Source: an uncultured Lachnospiraceae bacterium (GTDB lineage: Bacteria > Bacillota > Clostridia > Lachnospirales > Lachnospiraceae). Taken from it: 51,190 nt of DNA. This document shows, in pieces, positions 33,308 through 42,681 of this stretch. The DNA lies in the NCBI GenBank assembly GCA_946541955.1, contig CAMNJZ010000005.1, positions 1 through 51,190 on the forward strand. The letters are read 5' to 3'. Every line of letters starts with the position of its first letter. The first letter of the stretch is position 1. The position numbers and the translations under genes were made by a program. Under the pieces are notes generated by a model. The model was not told where the DNA came from and ran no database searches. It saw only the letters and a program-made list of their open reading frames with translations.

Positions 33308-34597
33308 ATGACAATATTTCTTTCTGTGGCCGTCGCCCTGTTCGCCGGCCTGATGCTGACACGTGTCTTCAAAAAAATGGGCCTGAACTTCCCCGATGTC
33401 ACCGCCTATCTGATTGCGGGCCTTCTCATCGGCCCCTATGGTCTGGGACGGCTCGGCGTGGAAGGTCTTGGCTTTATCTCTGCTGAGAGTGTGGAAACGG
33501 TCAGCATGATCAACACCGCTGCCCTGGGATTCATCGCCTTTTCCATCGGCAGCGAATTCCGCCTCTCCAGCCTGAAGCATACAGGCCGGGCCGCTGTCGT
33601 CATCGGTATTCTCCAGGCCCTGACCGCCACCCTCCTGGTAGACGTGGTCCTGGTCCTGCTGCACTCTGTGATGGGAGAAGAGGTCCTTCCCCTTTCCGTC
33701 TGCCTTACCCTGGGCGCCATTGCCGCGGCCACAGCCCCTGCCGCCACCCTGATGGTCGTCCGGCAGTATAAGGCCCACGGCCCCCTGACCAGCCTTCTGC
33801 TTCCCATTGTCGCCCTGGATGACGCCGTCGGCCTGGTGGTCTTCTCGGTCTCCTTCGGTATTGCCAGAGCCATGCAGGGCGGAAGCCTGGATGTGATCTC
33901 CATCGTGATCAATCCCATGCTGGAGATCATCTTCTCTCTGATCCTGGGAAGCCTCCTGGGCTTTATCCTTTCCCAGGTCGAGAAGCTCTTCTTCTCCAAC
34001 ACCAACCGTCTTTCCATGACCATCACCTTCGTTTTCCTGACCATCGCCCTTTCCGATCTGGAGATCCCGGTGGGACCTGCGACGATCTCCTTCTCCTCTC
34101 TCCTGGTCTGCATGATGCTGGGCACAGTATTCTGCAACATGAGCGAGTTCTCGGAGGACGTCATGAACCGGTCGGAGAAATGGACGGCGCCCCTCAACGC
34201 TGCCTTCTTCGTTCTGAGCGGGGCTGCCCTGGACCTGGGCGTTTTCTCCCATATCCAGTATGTCCTGATCGGCATCGTCTATATCCTGGTCCGTTCCGCA
34301 GGCAAATATCTGGGCGCCATGGTCAGCAGCACTGTCATGGGCTGTGACAGCAATGTCCGCAGATATCTGGGCATCACCCTCCTGCCCCAGGCAGGCGTAG
34401 CCCTGGGCATGTGCGCCCAGGCCATGGCCCTGGGCGAGTTCGAGGGCTCCGTCATCCGCAACGTCACCCTTTTCGGCGTCCTGATCTATGAGCTGGCGGG
34501 TCCCCTCATGACCCGCAACGCCCTGCAGAAGGCAGGCGAGATTTCCGAAAAGCCGGCCGAGAAAAAGAGCCTGGAGCGTTTCAGAAAATCAGCCTGA
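33308..34597 (+). CDS. CPA2-type cation/proton antiporter
   Basis: 429 residues from the ATG at 33308, behind AGAGG. About 12 membrane segments match the Na+/H+ exchanger (KefB/NapA-like) fold: FPDVTAYLIAGLLIGP, LGFIAFSIGSEF, and the double-Asp LDDAVGLVVFS pair in the ion-binding helix. There is no C-terminal TrkA-N/RCK domain, so it resembles simple sodium/proton antiporters rather than Kef channels. It is divergent from hsp20 and monocistronic, with a strong hairpin after it. Confidence 0.92.
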   Translation: MTIFLSVAVALFAGLMLTRVFKKMGLNFPDVTAYLIAGLLIGPYGLGRLGVEGLGFISAESVETVSMINTAALGFIAFSIGSEFRLSSLKHTGRAAVVIGILQALTATLLVDVVLVLLHSVMGEEVLPLSVCLTLGAIAAATAPAATLMVVRQYKAHGPLTSLLLPIVALDDAVGLVVFSVSFGIARAMQGGSLDVISIVINPMLEIIFSLILGSLLGFILSQVEKLFFSNTNRLSMTITFVFLTIALSDLEIPVGPATISFSSLLVCMMLGTVFCNMSEFSEDVMNRSEKWTAPLNAAFFVLSGAALDLGVFSHIQYVLIGIVYILVRSAGKYLGAMVSSTVMGCDSNVRRYLGITLLPQAGVALGMCAQAMALGEFEGSVIRNVTLFGVLIYELAGPLMTRNALQKAGEISEKPAEKKSLERFRKSA

Positions 34598-34612
34598 CGC
34601 CGGCCGCATTTT

Positions 34613-34654
34613 AAAAAGGGCCCCTGTCCGCCACATGGACAGGGGCCCTTTTCA
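34613..34654. terminator. Bidirectional terminator
   Basis: AAGGGCCCCTGTCC / GGACAGGGGCCCTT, a 14-bp stem with A-run and T-run, lies between the antiporter and the convergent HAD phosphatase gene. Confidence 0.92.
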
Positions 34655-34677
34655 GGTCTTTTCTTTCCTTATATAAA

Positions 34678-35457
34678 TCAGATCTGGTCCTGCATGGAAT
34701 GCTCCAGGGCGTCCACGATGGTAGGCACTACATAGGTAGCGGCCTCCTGGACCTCCTTGGGGGCATAAGGGAAGGTATAGGAGATATCCGATTCGAGAAG
34801 CAGCGGCATATCGTTGATGGAATCGCCGATTCCATAGAGCTTGATGCCGTCGTATTTTTCGGCATAGAACTGGCGCAGTCTCTCCACGCCCTTGCCCTTG
34901 GTGCAGCCCTTGGGGGCAACATCCACCTCTACGACGTTCTGGAAGGCGTTGATATGATCGCCAAACTTCTCATTGATGGCCTTGGCCAGGGCCGCCGCCT
35001 CCTCGAAGGTCTCGTTGTGAATGCCCAGCTGATGGACCAGACCGGGCATGGCGTCCTTCATGCCGGTGATGACGTGATACTCTCCGGGATAGTCCATCTC
35101 TGCAAATACATTGATGACGCCGTTGATGTCGATGGAGATCCTGTGCTCACAGGGGTCCGTGGGATTGACGAAGCGGCAGATCTCATCCACCACCTCCCTG
35201 TCGATGCCCCTGCGGTAAATTTCCTTCAGGTCGCCGTCAACGATGTTGGCGCCGGTACTGGTGATATAAAAATCCGGTTTGATGATCCCGCCAATGAAGG
35301 GGATCAGTCCGCCCACCTGTCTGCCTGTACACAGGCCGAACAGTCCTCCTGCCGCCTGGTATTCCCTGATCTTCTCGACATTTTCCGGAGGGAGCTTGAC
35401 CTCCGCCTTATAGAAGTAGAGTGTTCCGTCAAAATCACTGGCGAATACTTTCTTCAT
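34678..35457 (-). CDS. HAD-superfamily hydrolase, Cof type
   Basis: 259 residues from the ATG at 35457 (AAAGGA upstream). HAD motifs: DFDGT near the N-terminus (motif I), TSTGAN region (motif II), Lys near the KGKGVERL segment (motif III) and GDSINDMPLL (motif IV). These cytosolic phosphatases dephosphorylate sugar phosphates, FMN or pyridoxal phosphate; the substrate is unknown. It is divergent from the GH32 gene, and a role in sugar phosphate disposal would fit, but this is only positional. Confidence 0.93.
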   Translation of the reverse strand: MKKVFASDFDGTLYFYKAEVKLPPENVEKIREYQAAGGLFGLCTGRQVGGLIPFIGGIIKPDFYITSTGANIVDGDLKEIYRRGIDREVVDEICRFVNPTDPCEHRISIDINGVINVFAEMDYPGEYHVITGMKDAMPGLVHQLGIHNETFEEAAALAKAINEKFGDHINAFQNVVEVDVAPKGCTKGKGVERLRQFYAEKYDGIKLYGIGDSINDMPLLLESDISYTFPYAPKEVQEAATYVVPTIVDALEHSMQDQI

Positions 35458-35569
35458 ATATCTGTCCTTTCTGCCGTCTGCGCGGCTCTTGCTTTGTCGC
35501 CTGCCGTTCTTTCCCGGCTCCTGCTCATCTACCATCATACCATAAAAACGCTGATGTTTTTCATTATTC

Positions 35570-35598
35570 TTGCTTTTATTTTGTGTATCTCTTACAAT
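35570..35598 (+). promoter_or_regulatory. Promoter of the GH32 gene
   Basis: TTGCTT (35570-35575), 17 bases and TACAAT (35593-35598). The leader is about 65 bases. No clear operator palindrome is seen. Confidence 0.6.
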
Positions 35599-35668
35599 AA
35601 ATAAAGGAATAACCTGCAACAGGCAAACAATCTGGCCAAATTTACAAGTAGATTTCGGAGGTATCATT

Positions 35669-37126
35669 TTGAGAGAGTGGACTCGCGAAGAGCGCTATCG
35701 CGTACTGCACAGCGCGGATGAAATTATTGATCTGCATGAAAAAATCGTTTCTTCTGATTATCGTCAGAAATTCCATGTTCAGCCCATCACAGGCCTGTCC
35801 AGTGACCCCAACGGCTTCGGCTACCATAAGGGCATCTGGCATCTCTACTATCAGTGGTGCCCCTGGGGCGCCGTCCATGGCCTCAAATACTGGTATCACG
35901 CCACCAGCAGGGATCTGATCCACTGGTCCAACGCAGGCGTCGGCCTCTGGCCCGATACCATCTATGACAACAAGGGGACCCATTCCGGCTCCGCCTTCTC
36001 GGAGGGCGACGATCTCTACCTCTTCTACACAGGCAACCACAGAGACGAGGACTGGACCCGCACCCCCTATACCTGCGCCGCAAAGCTGGGCGAAGACGGC
36101 AGGCCCGTCAAGCTGCCGGAGCCTCTGTTTGGTCCCCGCCCGGATTACAGCGAGCACCAGAGAGATCCCAAGATCGTCTATGTGCCTTCCAAGGACAAGT
36201 ATTTCATATTCATCGGCGCCCAGAACCTGGATCTCAAGGGCAGGGCCCTGATCTATGAATCCGATTCCCTCCTGGAGGGCTGGAAGTTCGCGGGCGAGCT
36301 CAAGGTCCCCGGCTTCGAGAATTTCGGCGGCATGTGGGAATGCCCCTGCATCGTCAGCATCTCCGGCAAGGACGTTCTGATCTTCTCTCCCCAGTACACC
36401 AAGCTTCCCGGCCGCGGAGAGAGCACCAACCACAACATCTATCTGATCGGAAAGATGGACTATGACAGCCTGACCTTCACGCCCGAAGGCGACTATCATT
36501 TCCTGGACTTCGGCTTCGACTTCTATGCCGCCCAGTTCGCGGCCAATGTATCCGATCCCGACAAGGCCATCCTGATCGGCTGGATCGGCCTGCCCGACAA
36601 CCACTATCCCACAGAGGAAGAGGACTGGGAAGGCTCCATGTCCGTAGTCAGAGAGCTTCGTCTGGGAGACGGCCAGCTGATCGCTTCCCCTGTGGAAGGC
36701 TTTGAGCAGCTTCGGGACAAGGTCCTGCCTGCCGACGGCACCCTTCCGGCCTTCGGCGAGCTCCTGCTGAAAGCGCCCGGCGGCGACATGGACCTGCATC
36801 TCTTCACCCGGGCAGACGGCAGCGGCGGCCTCAAAATCCACTATAACGATGCGGAAAAGAAGCTGACTGTCGACAAGACCGGCATGGAAAAACGCTTCAA
36901 CCAGAATGTCGGCGAGGTCCTGGACGTTCCGCTGGGCAGGGTCCTTACGGATCTCCGCATCCTCATCGACCGCTGCTCCGTCGAAATGTTCATCAACGGC
37001 GGTGAGGCCACCTTCACAGCCCACGCCTATCCTGTACAGGATGAACACCACTACACGGTCACCGAGGGCGCAGAGGTCACCCTCTACAGCTTAAGCCCCT
37101 CCGTAAAGGACGACTTCGTATTCTGA
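35669..37126 (+). CDS. GH32 glycoside hydrolase (sucrose-6-phosphate hydrolase/fructosidase)
   Basis: 485 residues from a TTG start at 35669, chosen because GGAGGT lies directly upstream and the conserved N-terminus follows. Active-site residues: nucleophile Asp46 in SSDPNG (usually NDPNG), Asp166 in QRDPK, and the acid Glu224 in WECP. A C-terminal beta-sandwich ends the protein. It cleaves beta-fructosides such as sucrose or sucrose 6-phosphate; with no signal peptide it is cytosolic, which favours an imported substrate. No sucrose transporter or ScrR regulator is next to it. The Asn-to-Ser change in the first motif is noteworthy. Confidence 0.93.
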   Translation: MREWTREERYRVLHSADEIIDLHEKIVSSDYRQKFHVQPITGLSSDPNGFGYHKGIWHLYYQWCPWGAVHGLKYWYHATSRDLIHWSNAGVGLWPDTIYDNKGTHSGSAFSEGDDLYLFYTGNHRDEDWTRTPYTCAAKLGEDGRPVKLPEPLFGPRPDYSEHQRDPKIVYVPSKDKYFIFIGAQNLDLKGRALIYESDSLLEGWKFAGELKVPGFENFGGMWECPCIVSISGKDVLIFSPQYTKLPGRGESTNHNIYLIGKMDYDSLTFTPEGDYHFLDFGFDFYAAQFAANVSDPDKAILIGWIGLPDNHYPTEEEDWEGSMSVVRELRLGDGQLIASPVEGFEQLRDKVLPADGTLPAFGELLLKAPGGDMDLHLFTRADGSGGLKIHYNDAEKKLTVDKTGMEKRFNQNVGEVLDVPLGRVLTDLRILIDRCSVEMFINGGEATFTAHAYPVQDEHHYTVTEGAEVTLYSLSPSVKDDFVF

Positions 37127-37172
37127 CCGGATCCTTTTTCCAGGTCTTTCGCAAAATAAATTTGTTCCAATG

Positions 37173-37212
37173 GAAAATGCGCTGTATACTGATTTACAGC
37201 GCATTTTCTCTT
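37173..37212 (+). terminator. Terminator of the GH32 gene
   Basis: GAAAATGCGCTGTA / TACAGCGCATTTTC, a perfect 14-bp stem with an eight-base loop and a T-rich end (TCTTT). Confidence 0.85.
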
Positions 37213-37248
37213 TGCAAGGCGCAATGCAACAGAAAGGAACATCTGCAC

Positions 37249-38145
37249 ATGCTTTATATCCCGCCCCTTCGGATCTCTCTGTCCGCTGCCGAAACTCTGG
37301 AAGCCGTTACGGAAAGTGTCAATTCCGCGGATGACGTCAATGAACTGATCCATGCCATCTCGCCCTATGCCGTCCGTTTCGGCATCACCCTGCTGAAGAT
37401 CCTGGCCATTTATTTTGTCGGCAGCCGGCTGATCCGGCTGATCATCACCCTCCTGGACCGGGCCTTTGCCCGGACCAGCTCCGATGAGACCCTTCACAAA
37501 TTCCTGCGGTCCTTTGTCCATATCGGACTCTATGCCCTCCTGGTCTTTCTTATAGCCGGGGAGCTGGGCATCAACATGGGGACCATCGCCGCCCTTCTGG
37601 GCTCTGCCGCCGTCGCCATCGGCCTGGCCCTGCAGGATGATCTGTCTCATTTCGCAGGCGGCGTTTTCATCCTGCTCATGCGTCCCTTTGAGGTCGGCCA
37701 GTATATTGTCTGCTCCGAAGGAGAGGGCACGGTGCAGGAGATCGGTCTTGTCTACACAAGGCTCAAGACCCCTGACAACCGGGTCATCATCATTCCCAAC
37801 GGCAAGCTGGCCAGCATCACCGTGACCAACAACGGCGCCATGCCCATCCGCCGTATGGATATCTCCTGCGGGATCAGCTACAGCGCCGATATCGCCAGGG
37901 CCAAGGCTGTCATGGAGGAAGTGATCCGGAGCTGTGAAACCATCCTGCCGGAGGAGCCCATCACGGTCTTTGTGGACGGCCTGGGCGATTCCTCCGTCAC
38001 CATCAGCGCCTGGTCCTGGTGCCGGGGCGCCGATTATCTTGCCACCAGGCACTGGCTCCTGGAGCATGTCAAGCTGGCCTATGACGCCAACGGGATCGAA
38101 ATTCCCTTCAGCCAGCTGGACGTCCACATCCGGGACCAGGCCTGA
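37249..38145 (+). CDS. MscS-family mechanosensitive channel
   Basis: 298 residues from the ATG at 37249 (AGAAAGGA). Three membrane helices (about 38-58, 80-100, 110-130), the pore helix GSAAVAIGLALQDDLSHFAGGVFI, and the beta domain VGQYIVCSEGEGTVQEIGLVYTRL followed by NGKLAS match the MscS/YnaI type. It releases small solutes on hypo-osmotic shock. It has its own terminator and probably its own promoter within the GH32 terminator region. Confidence 0.95.
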   Translation: MLYIPPLRISLSAAETLEAVTESVNSADDVNELIHAISPYAVRFGITLLKILAIYFVGSRLIRLIITLLDRAFARTSSDETLHKFLRSFVHIGLYALLVFLIAGELGINMGTIAALLGSAAVAIGLALQDDLSHFAGGVFILLMRPFEVGQYIVCSEGEGTVQEIGLVYTRLKTPDNRVIIIPNGKLASITVTNNGAMPIRRMDISCGISYSADIARAKAVMEEVIRSCETILPEEPITVFVDGLGDSSVTISAWSWCRGADYLATRHWLLEHVKLAYDANGIEIPFSQLDVHIRDQA

Positions 38146-38154
38146 CTTGCCCAT

Positions 38155-38194
38155 CAAAAAAGATCCTCTCCGCACATGGGAGAGGATCTTTTTT
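38155..38194. terminator. Bidirectional terminator
   Basis: AAAAAAGATCCTCTCC / GGAGAGGATCTTTTTT with a seven-base loop, between the convergent MscS and DnaJ-like genes. Confidence 0.93.
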
Positions 38195-38208
38195 GATGTC
38201 ATCTGGTC

Positions 38209-39147
38209 TTAGAGGAGGGCTTCCAGCTCCCGCAGCTTCTGCCTGGCTGCTTCGCTCAGGTTTCTGGGGACCTCCACCTCGACGGTCACATACTGGTCGC
38301 CCCGGACAGCCGGGTTCTTCATGAATGGGATGCCCTTGCCCTTGAGACGGATCCTGGATCCCGACTGGGTCCCGGGTCTGATCTTGCAGGCCACTCTTCC
38401 GTCCAGGGTCTCCACCATGGCTTCGCCCCCCAGGGCCGCCGCCGTAAAGGGTACATGGATCGTGGTATAGACGTCCTGGCCCTTTCTTTCCCAGCCGGGC
38501 TTGTCCAGCACATGGACCTCCAGCATCAGATCGCCGTTTCTGCCGCCCCGGGTCCCGGGCTGGCCCTTGCCTGCGATCCGGATCTTCTTGCCGCTGTCGA
38601 TCCCGGCAGGAATCTTCACCCGGACCGTCTGGGTCCCTCCCTGGGCGTCCCGGAAGCTGAAGGTCTTTTCGCCGCCCCGGGCCGCTTCCTCAAAGCTGAT
38701 ATTGATGGAGGAGGTGGTATTGGCGCCATCCTGGGGCATATTGGGATTGTAGCCGTAGGAGGACCTGCCGAAGCCGCCGAAGGATCCACCGCCGAAGCCG
38801 AAGTCCTTCAGGATGTCTTCGAAGCCGCCGCCCGAACCAAAGTGCACATTCTGGTAGCCGTAGGGGCCGCCTCCGCCGCCAAAGCCGCGGAAGGGTTCCC
38901 GCCAGGTCCCCGTTCCTTCGTCATAGGCGTCAAACCCATACTTGTCGTAGAGCTTCTTCTTTTCCTCGTCACTGAGGACATTGTATGCTTCCTGCACCTC
39001 TTTGAACCGGTTTTCCGCCTGGGCGTTGCCGGCGTTGGTATCCGGATGATATTTCTTGGCCAGCTTTCTGTAAGCCTTCTTGATCGCAGCCGAATCTGCG
39101 GTCTTTGTCAGGCCAAGCACTGCATAGTAGTCTTTTTTTCCGCTCAT
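38209..39147 (-). CDS. DnaJ-like co-chaperone (CbpA type)
   Basis: 312 residues. The J-domain (6-70) has the HPD tripeptide (YHPDTN), followed by a Gly/Phe-rich region (about 85-140) and two C-terminal substrate-binding modules. The cysteine zinc finger of true DnaJ is missing, so it is a CbpA/DnaJ type II protein that stimulates DnaK ATPase. No DnaK or GrpE gene is in the window. AAAGGAGG precedes the ATG. The promoter is separate from CIRCE control. Confidence 0.95.
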   Translation of the reverse strand: MSGKKDYYAVLGLTKTADSAAIKKAYRKLAKKYHPDTNAGNAQAENRFKEVQEAYNVLSDEEKKKLYDKYGFDAYDEGTGTWREPFRGFGGGGGPYGYQNVHFGSGGGFEDILKDFGFGGGSFGGFGRSSYGYNPNMPQDGANTTSSINISFEEAARGGEKTFSFRDAQGGTQTVRVKIPAGIDSGKKIRIAGKGQPGTRGGRNGDLMLEVHVLDKPGWERKGQDVYTTIHVPFTAAALGGEAMVETLDGRVACKIRPGTQSGSRIRLKGKGIPFMKNPAVRGDQYVTVEVEVPRNLSEAARQKLRELEALL

Positions 39148-39257
39148 ATCCGCTGCCTCCTTTCCCCGCCGGGCGCTCCCCGGGAGCGTTTTAAAAGGCT
39201 GCAGTTCCCGCCACTGGGGATATGCAGCCTTACCATGCGGGCATTTGTTCTACTTGT

Positions 39258-39286
39258 TATATAACATTCTTTGAGCCCCGCGTCAA
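39258..39286 (-). promoter_or_regulatory. Promoter of the DnaJ-like gene
   Basis: On the minus strand TTGACG (39281-39286), 17 bases and TATATA (39258-39263). The leader of about 105 bases contains two hairpins: GGCTGCA/TGCAGCC (about 39200-39229) followed by TTTT, then CGCTCCC/GGGAGCG (about 39175-39189). Confidence 0.75.
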
Positions 39287-39315
39287 GATATATTTGTGAA
39301 ATTCCCCCGGCCGGA

Positions 39316-39348
39316 TAAAAAGAGGGGGCAGCTTTCGCTGTCCCCCCT
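39316..39348 (-). terminator. Terminator of the tre operon
   Basis: On the minus strand AGGGGGGACAGC / GCTGCCCCCT with a four-base loop, followed by CTTTTTAT, 27 bases after the treC stop. Confidence 0.88.
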
Positions 39349-39374
39349 GATCTTATGCGGTTTGCAGCCATCCC

Positions 39375-41009
39375 TTATGCAAGGACGGCGATGGCTTCAA
39401 AGGGACGCAGACTCTCAAGACATCCCTCCGGGTCCGGATAGTTGCAGGCCAGAATGGTCTTGCCCGTCAGATCCAGGCTCCTGCCCAGGCGGGCTTCACT
39501 GCCCTTCAGGCTGCAGTAGACGTAGAGCCTTTGCCCTGCCAGCTCTCTCTCATAGCTGATCACATCCTCATTGCCGGCGTCGGTGATCCGAATGCTTCCG
39601 TCTGCAATGATCTCATAATTCTTGCGGAGGGCGACCAGCTTTCTGTAGAAGGCCAGGATGGAATCAGGATCCTTTTCTTCTGTTTCCACATTGATATAGC
39701 TATGATTGGCGGGAATTCCCAGCCAGGGCGTTCCGGTCGTAAAGCCTGCGCCTTCTTCCGGCGTCCACTGCATGGGCGTCCTGCCGTTGTCCCGGCTTCT
39801 GGCGGCAATGATCTCCAGGGCTTCTTCCCGGCTCTTGCCTTCCTCCAGAAGGATCTGGAAATAGTTGGTGCTCTCCACATCCCGGTACTGGGAAATATCG
39901 GTATAGTCCGCATTGGTCATGCCGATCTCCTCGCCCTCATAGATGTAGGGCGTTCCCCGCATCATGTGGATCATCAGAGCCAGCATCTTGGCAGACTGCT
40001 TCCAGTAATTCTTGTCATCCCCGAAGCGGCTGACCGCTCTGGGCTGGTCATGGTTGCACCAGAAGACCGCATTCCAGGCGTCCGCCTCCTGCATGCCCTC
40101 CTGCCACGTACGGAAGAGGTCTCTGAGCTCGCCGAAATCCGGGGCCTTGAGGGCCCATTTCTGGCCGTTCAGATAGTCCACCTTCAGGTGGTGGAAGGAG
40201 AAGACCATCTTCAGCTCCTTCTCGGCGGGATTGGCATAGCGGGTGCAGTTGTCCAGAGAGGTGGAGGACATCTCGCCGACGGTCATGCAGCCGTCGATCC
40301 CGGTATCTCCCACCAGCTCCTTGAGGAAGCCGTGGATATGGCGTCCGTCGGTGTAGAAGCGCCGGCCGTCGCCCTCAAAATCGTCCTCGAAGATCTCCGG
40401 CTTGGAGATCAGGTTGACGACGTCAAAGCGGAAACCGGCCACGCCCTTGCCCTTCCAGAAACGGATCACATTCTTGAGCTCCTCCCGGACCGCCGGGTTC
40501 TCCCAGTTCAGGTCGGCCTGGCTGACATCAAAGAGATGCAGATAATATTTGCCCAGGGAAGGAACATATTCCCAGGCGCTGCCGCCGAACTTGGATACCC
40601 AGTTGGTAGGCGCATGGCCGTCCACCGGATCCCTGAAGATATAGTAGTCCATATATTTGGGATCGCCGGCCAGGGCCCTGCGGAACCATTCATGATCCGT
40701 GGACGTATGGTTGAATACCATGTCAAACATGAGACCGATCCCGCGCTCTGCGGCTTCCCGGATCAGTCCTTCCACGTCCTCCATGGTTCCGAACATGGGA
40801 TTGATGGCATAATAATCTGCCACATCATAGCCGTTGTCGTTCATGGGAGAGCGAAAAAAGGGAGTGATCCAGATATAATCGATGCCCAGAGACTTAAGAT
40901 AGTCCAGTCTGCTGCGGATCCCGTTGATATCTCCGATCCCGTCACCGTTGGAATCACAGAAGGATTTTACATATATCTGATAAACTGCGGAATTTCTGAA
41001 ATCGCTCAT
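39375..41009 (-). CDS. treC: Trehalose-6-phosphate hydrolase
   Basis: 544 residues, GH13 family. Catalytic residues: nucleophile Asp196 (GFRFDVVNL), acid Glu246 (TVGEMS), Asp321 (NHDQPR). The NDNGYDVADYYAINP region and overall length match TreC/TreA of Firmicutes, which splits trehalose 6-phosphate into glucose and glucose 6-phosphate in the cytosol. The ATG at 41009 is chosen because GGAGGTGAG lies directly before it; the one at 41021 overlaps that site. It follows treP by 53 bases in one operon. Confidence 0.95.
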   Translation of the reverse strand: MSDFRNSAVYQIYVKSFCDSNGDGIGDINGIRSRLDYLKSLGIDYIWITPFFRSPMNDNGYDVADYYAINPMFGTMEDVEGLIREAAERGIGLMFDMVFNHTSTDHEWFRRALAGDPKYMDYYIFRDPVDGHAPTNWVSKFGGSAWEYVPSLGKYYLHLFDVSQADLNWENPAVREELKNVIRFWKGKGVAGFRFDVVNLISKPEIFEDDFEGDGRRFYTDGRHIHGFLKELVGDTGIDGCMTVGEMSSTSLDNCTRYANPAEKELKMVFSFHHLKVDYLNGQKWALKAPDFGELRDLFRTWQEGMQEADAWNAVFWCNHDQPRAVSRFGDDKNYWKQSAKMLALMIHMMRGTPYIYEGEEIGMTNADYTDISQYRDVESTNYFQILLEEGKSREEALEIIAARSRDNGRTPMQWTPEEGAGFTTGTPWLGIPANHSYINVETEEKDPDSILAFYRKLVALRKNYEIIADGSIRITDAGNEDVISYERELAGQRLYVYCSLKGSEARLGRSLDLTGKTILACNYPDPEGCLESLRPFEAIAVLA

Positions 41010-41062
41010 ACTCACCTCCATGCCCTGACGCTTTGTTCCATCTTACGACAGAAGGGCGTCTC

Positions 41063-42478
41063 TTACTTGACACCTTTGCGCTTGCCAATGATTGTCACCA
41101 GGATAAAAGGTACCACGATGGCGATCAGCATGGCAATGGCAAAGAAAGGAATCTTCTCAGGCTTGATGGACAGGATGCCGGGCAGACCGCCGACGCCGAT
41201 GGAAAGGGCTTCCACACCGGTCAGGACGGAGAAAATGGCTGCCAGTGCAGATCCGGTCATAGCGCATACGAAGGGGAATACATATTTCAGGTTTACGCCG
41301 AAGATGGCGGGCTCGGTAACGCCGAGGTAGCAGGAGATGCAGGAAGGTACGTTGACTTCCTGAGCGTCCTCGTTCTTTCTCTGCAGCATGATCATGCCGA
41401 GAACCGCGCTGCCCTGGGCAATGTTGGAAAGAGCGATCATGGGCCAGAGCATGGTGCCGCCGAACTCAGCGACCAGCTGCAGGTCGATGGCGTTGGTCAT
41501 GTGATGGAGACCTGTGATGACCAGGGGTGCATAAACGAAACCGAAGAGAGCGCCGAAGAGCACCTTGGCGGGACCGGTGATGCCGGCATATACAACGGCG
41601 GAGATCACAGAACCGATCTTCCAGCCGATGGGTCCCAGAATAAAGTGGGCTGCCATAACAGCAAGGGTAATGGAGAAGAAGGGCACGAAGATCATGGACA
41701 CAACGGCGGGAATGACCTTACGGAAGAACTTCTCCAGATAGACCAGGGTAAAGCCTGCCAGCATGGCGGGGATGACCTGGGCCTGGTATCCGATCATGTT
41801 GACCTGGGCAAAGCCGAAATTCCACTTGGGAATGTCTGCGGCAGCTGTGCCGGCGACGGCATAGGCATTCAGGAGCTGGCCGGAGACCAGGGTCAGACCC
41901 AGGATGATGCCCAGCATTTCGGTGGTGCCCATCTTCTTGGCGATGGACCAGCAGATACCTACCGGAATACCGACATGGAAGACCGCTTCACCGATCAGCC
42001 AGAGGAAATGGTCCAGGCCTGCCCAGAACTGGGACAGCTCGGTCAGGGTATGACCGCCCTGGAAGATATAAAGGGAATCGATACAGTTGCGGAAGCCCAG
42101 GATCAGACCTCCGGTGATGATGGCGGGCAGAAGGGGTGCGAAGATTTCCGCAAGGACCGTTGCCACTCTCTGCAGAGGGTTCTGGTTCTGCTTGGCTGCC
42201 TGCTTGACCTGCTCCTTGGAGACGCCGGAGATGCCGGAGACCTCCGTGAAATCATTATAGAAATCCGAAACGGTGTTGCCGATGATGACCTGGAACTGAC
42301 CGGACTGGGTGAAGGTACCCTTGACGACCTTCATGGCTTCAATGCCGGGCACGTCGGCCTTGGCCGGATCATTTAATACGAAACGCATTCTTGTCATGCA
42401 GTGTGATACTGCGCCAATATTTTCCTTTCCTCCTACCAGCTCCAAAAGCTGTTTGGAATCCTCTGCATATTTACCCAT
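41063..42478 (-). CDS. treP: PTS trehalose-specific EIIBC component
   Basis: 471 residues. The EIIB domain (1-80) has the phosphorylated Cys27 (AVSHCMTRMRF). The EIIC domain (about 105-460) has ten or so membrane helices with the GVTEPAIFGVNL signature of the glucose/sucrose/trehalose group. It imports and phosphorylates trehalose; no EIIA is fused, so a general EIIA-Glc is needed. The specificity call relies on treC downstream and a TreR-like regulator divergent upstream. AAAGGAAG precedes the start. Transcription begins at the treR-facing promoter with three operators. Confidence 0.93.
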   Translation of the reverse strand: MGKYAEDSKQLLELVGGKENIGAVSHCMTRMRFVLNDPAKADVPGIEAMKVVKGTFTQSGQFQVIIGNTVSDFYNDFTEVSGISGVSKEQVKQAAKQNQNPLQRVATVLAEIFAPLLPAIITGGLILGFRNCIDSLYIFQGGHTLTELSQFWAGLDHFLWLIGEAVFHVGIPVGICWSIAKKMGTTEMLGIILGLTLVSGQLLNAYAVAGTAAADIPKWNFGFAQVNMIGYQAQVIPAMLAGFTLVYLEKFFRKVIPAVVSMIFVPFFSITLAVMAAHFILGPIGWKIGSVISAVVYAGITGPAKVLFGALFGFVYAPLVITGLHHMTNAIDLQLVAEFGGTMLWPMIALSNIAQGSAVLGMIMLQRKNEDAQEVNVPSCISCYLGVTEPAIFGVNLKYVFPFVCAMTGSALAAIFSVLTGVEALSIGVGGLPGILSIKPEKIPFFAIAMLIAIVVPFILVTIIGKRKGVK

Positions 42479-42581
42479 GTTTTCTTCCTTTCTCCCTCAA
42501 TCCTTTGGAATCAATCTTTTTTGCCTGCTTCCCCCGGAACAGGGGCCCTCTGTACCGGGACGTTTTTCATTGTTTCTGCAT

Positions 42582-42593
42582 TTGTTTAAACAA
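42582..42593. promoter_or_regulatory. TreR operator O3
   Basis: Perfect palindrome TTGTTTAAACAA. It falls about 10-20 bases downstream of the treP start site, where a bound repressor would block elongation. It is 35 bases from O2. Confidence 0.8.
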
Positions 42594-42608
42594 GTGTGGT
42601 ATGGGTCT

Positions 42609-42637
42609 ATCATAGCTTGTTCAAACATGTCTGTCAA
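42609..42637 (-). promoter_or_regulatory. treP promoter
   Basis: On the minus strand a perfect TTGACA (42632-42637), a 17-base spacer and TATGAT (42609-42614). Operator O2 fills the spacer. Confidence 0.88.
42617..42628. promoter_or_regulatory. TreR operator O2
   Basis: TTGTTCAAACAT, a near-palindrome with two changes from O1 and O3, lying entirely between the -35 and -10 of the treP promoter. Confidence 0.8.
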
Positions 42638-42652
42638 TAGGCTTAAGGGAAT

Positions 42653-42664
42653 TTGTTTAAACAA
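42653..42664. promoter_or_regulatory. TreR operator O1
   Basis: Perfect palindrome TTGTTTAAACAA, upstream of the treP -35 and about 18 bases before the treR -35. The three sites are 35 and 36 bases apart, about three and a half helical turns. Confidence 0.8.
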
Positions 42665-42681
42665 GTTTTTTAAGGCTCCTG

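Noticed and set aside
42582-42664. Palindromes considered as recombination sites
   Set aside because: Short, evenly spaced and positioned on the treP promoter, as expected for operators; no recombinase gene nearby.
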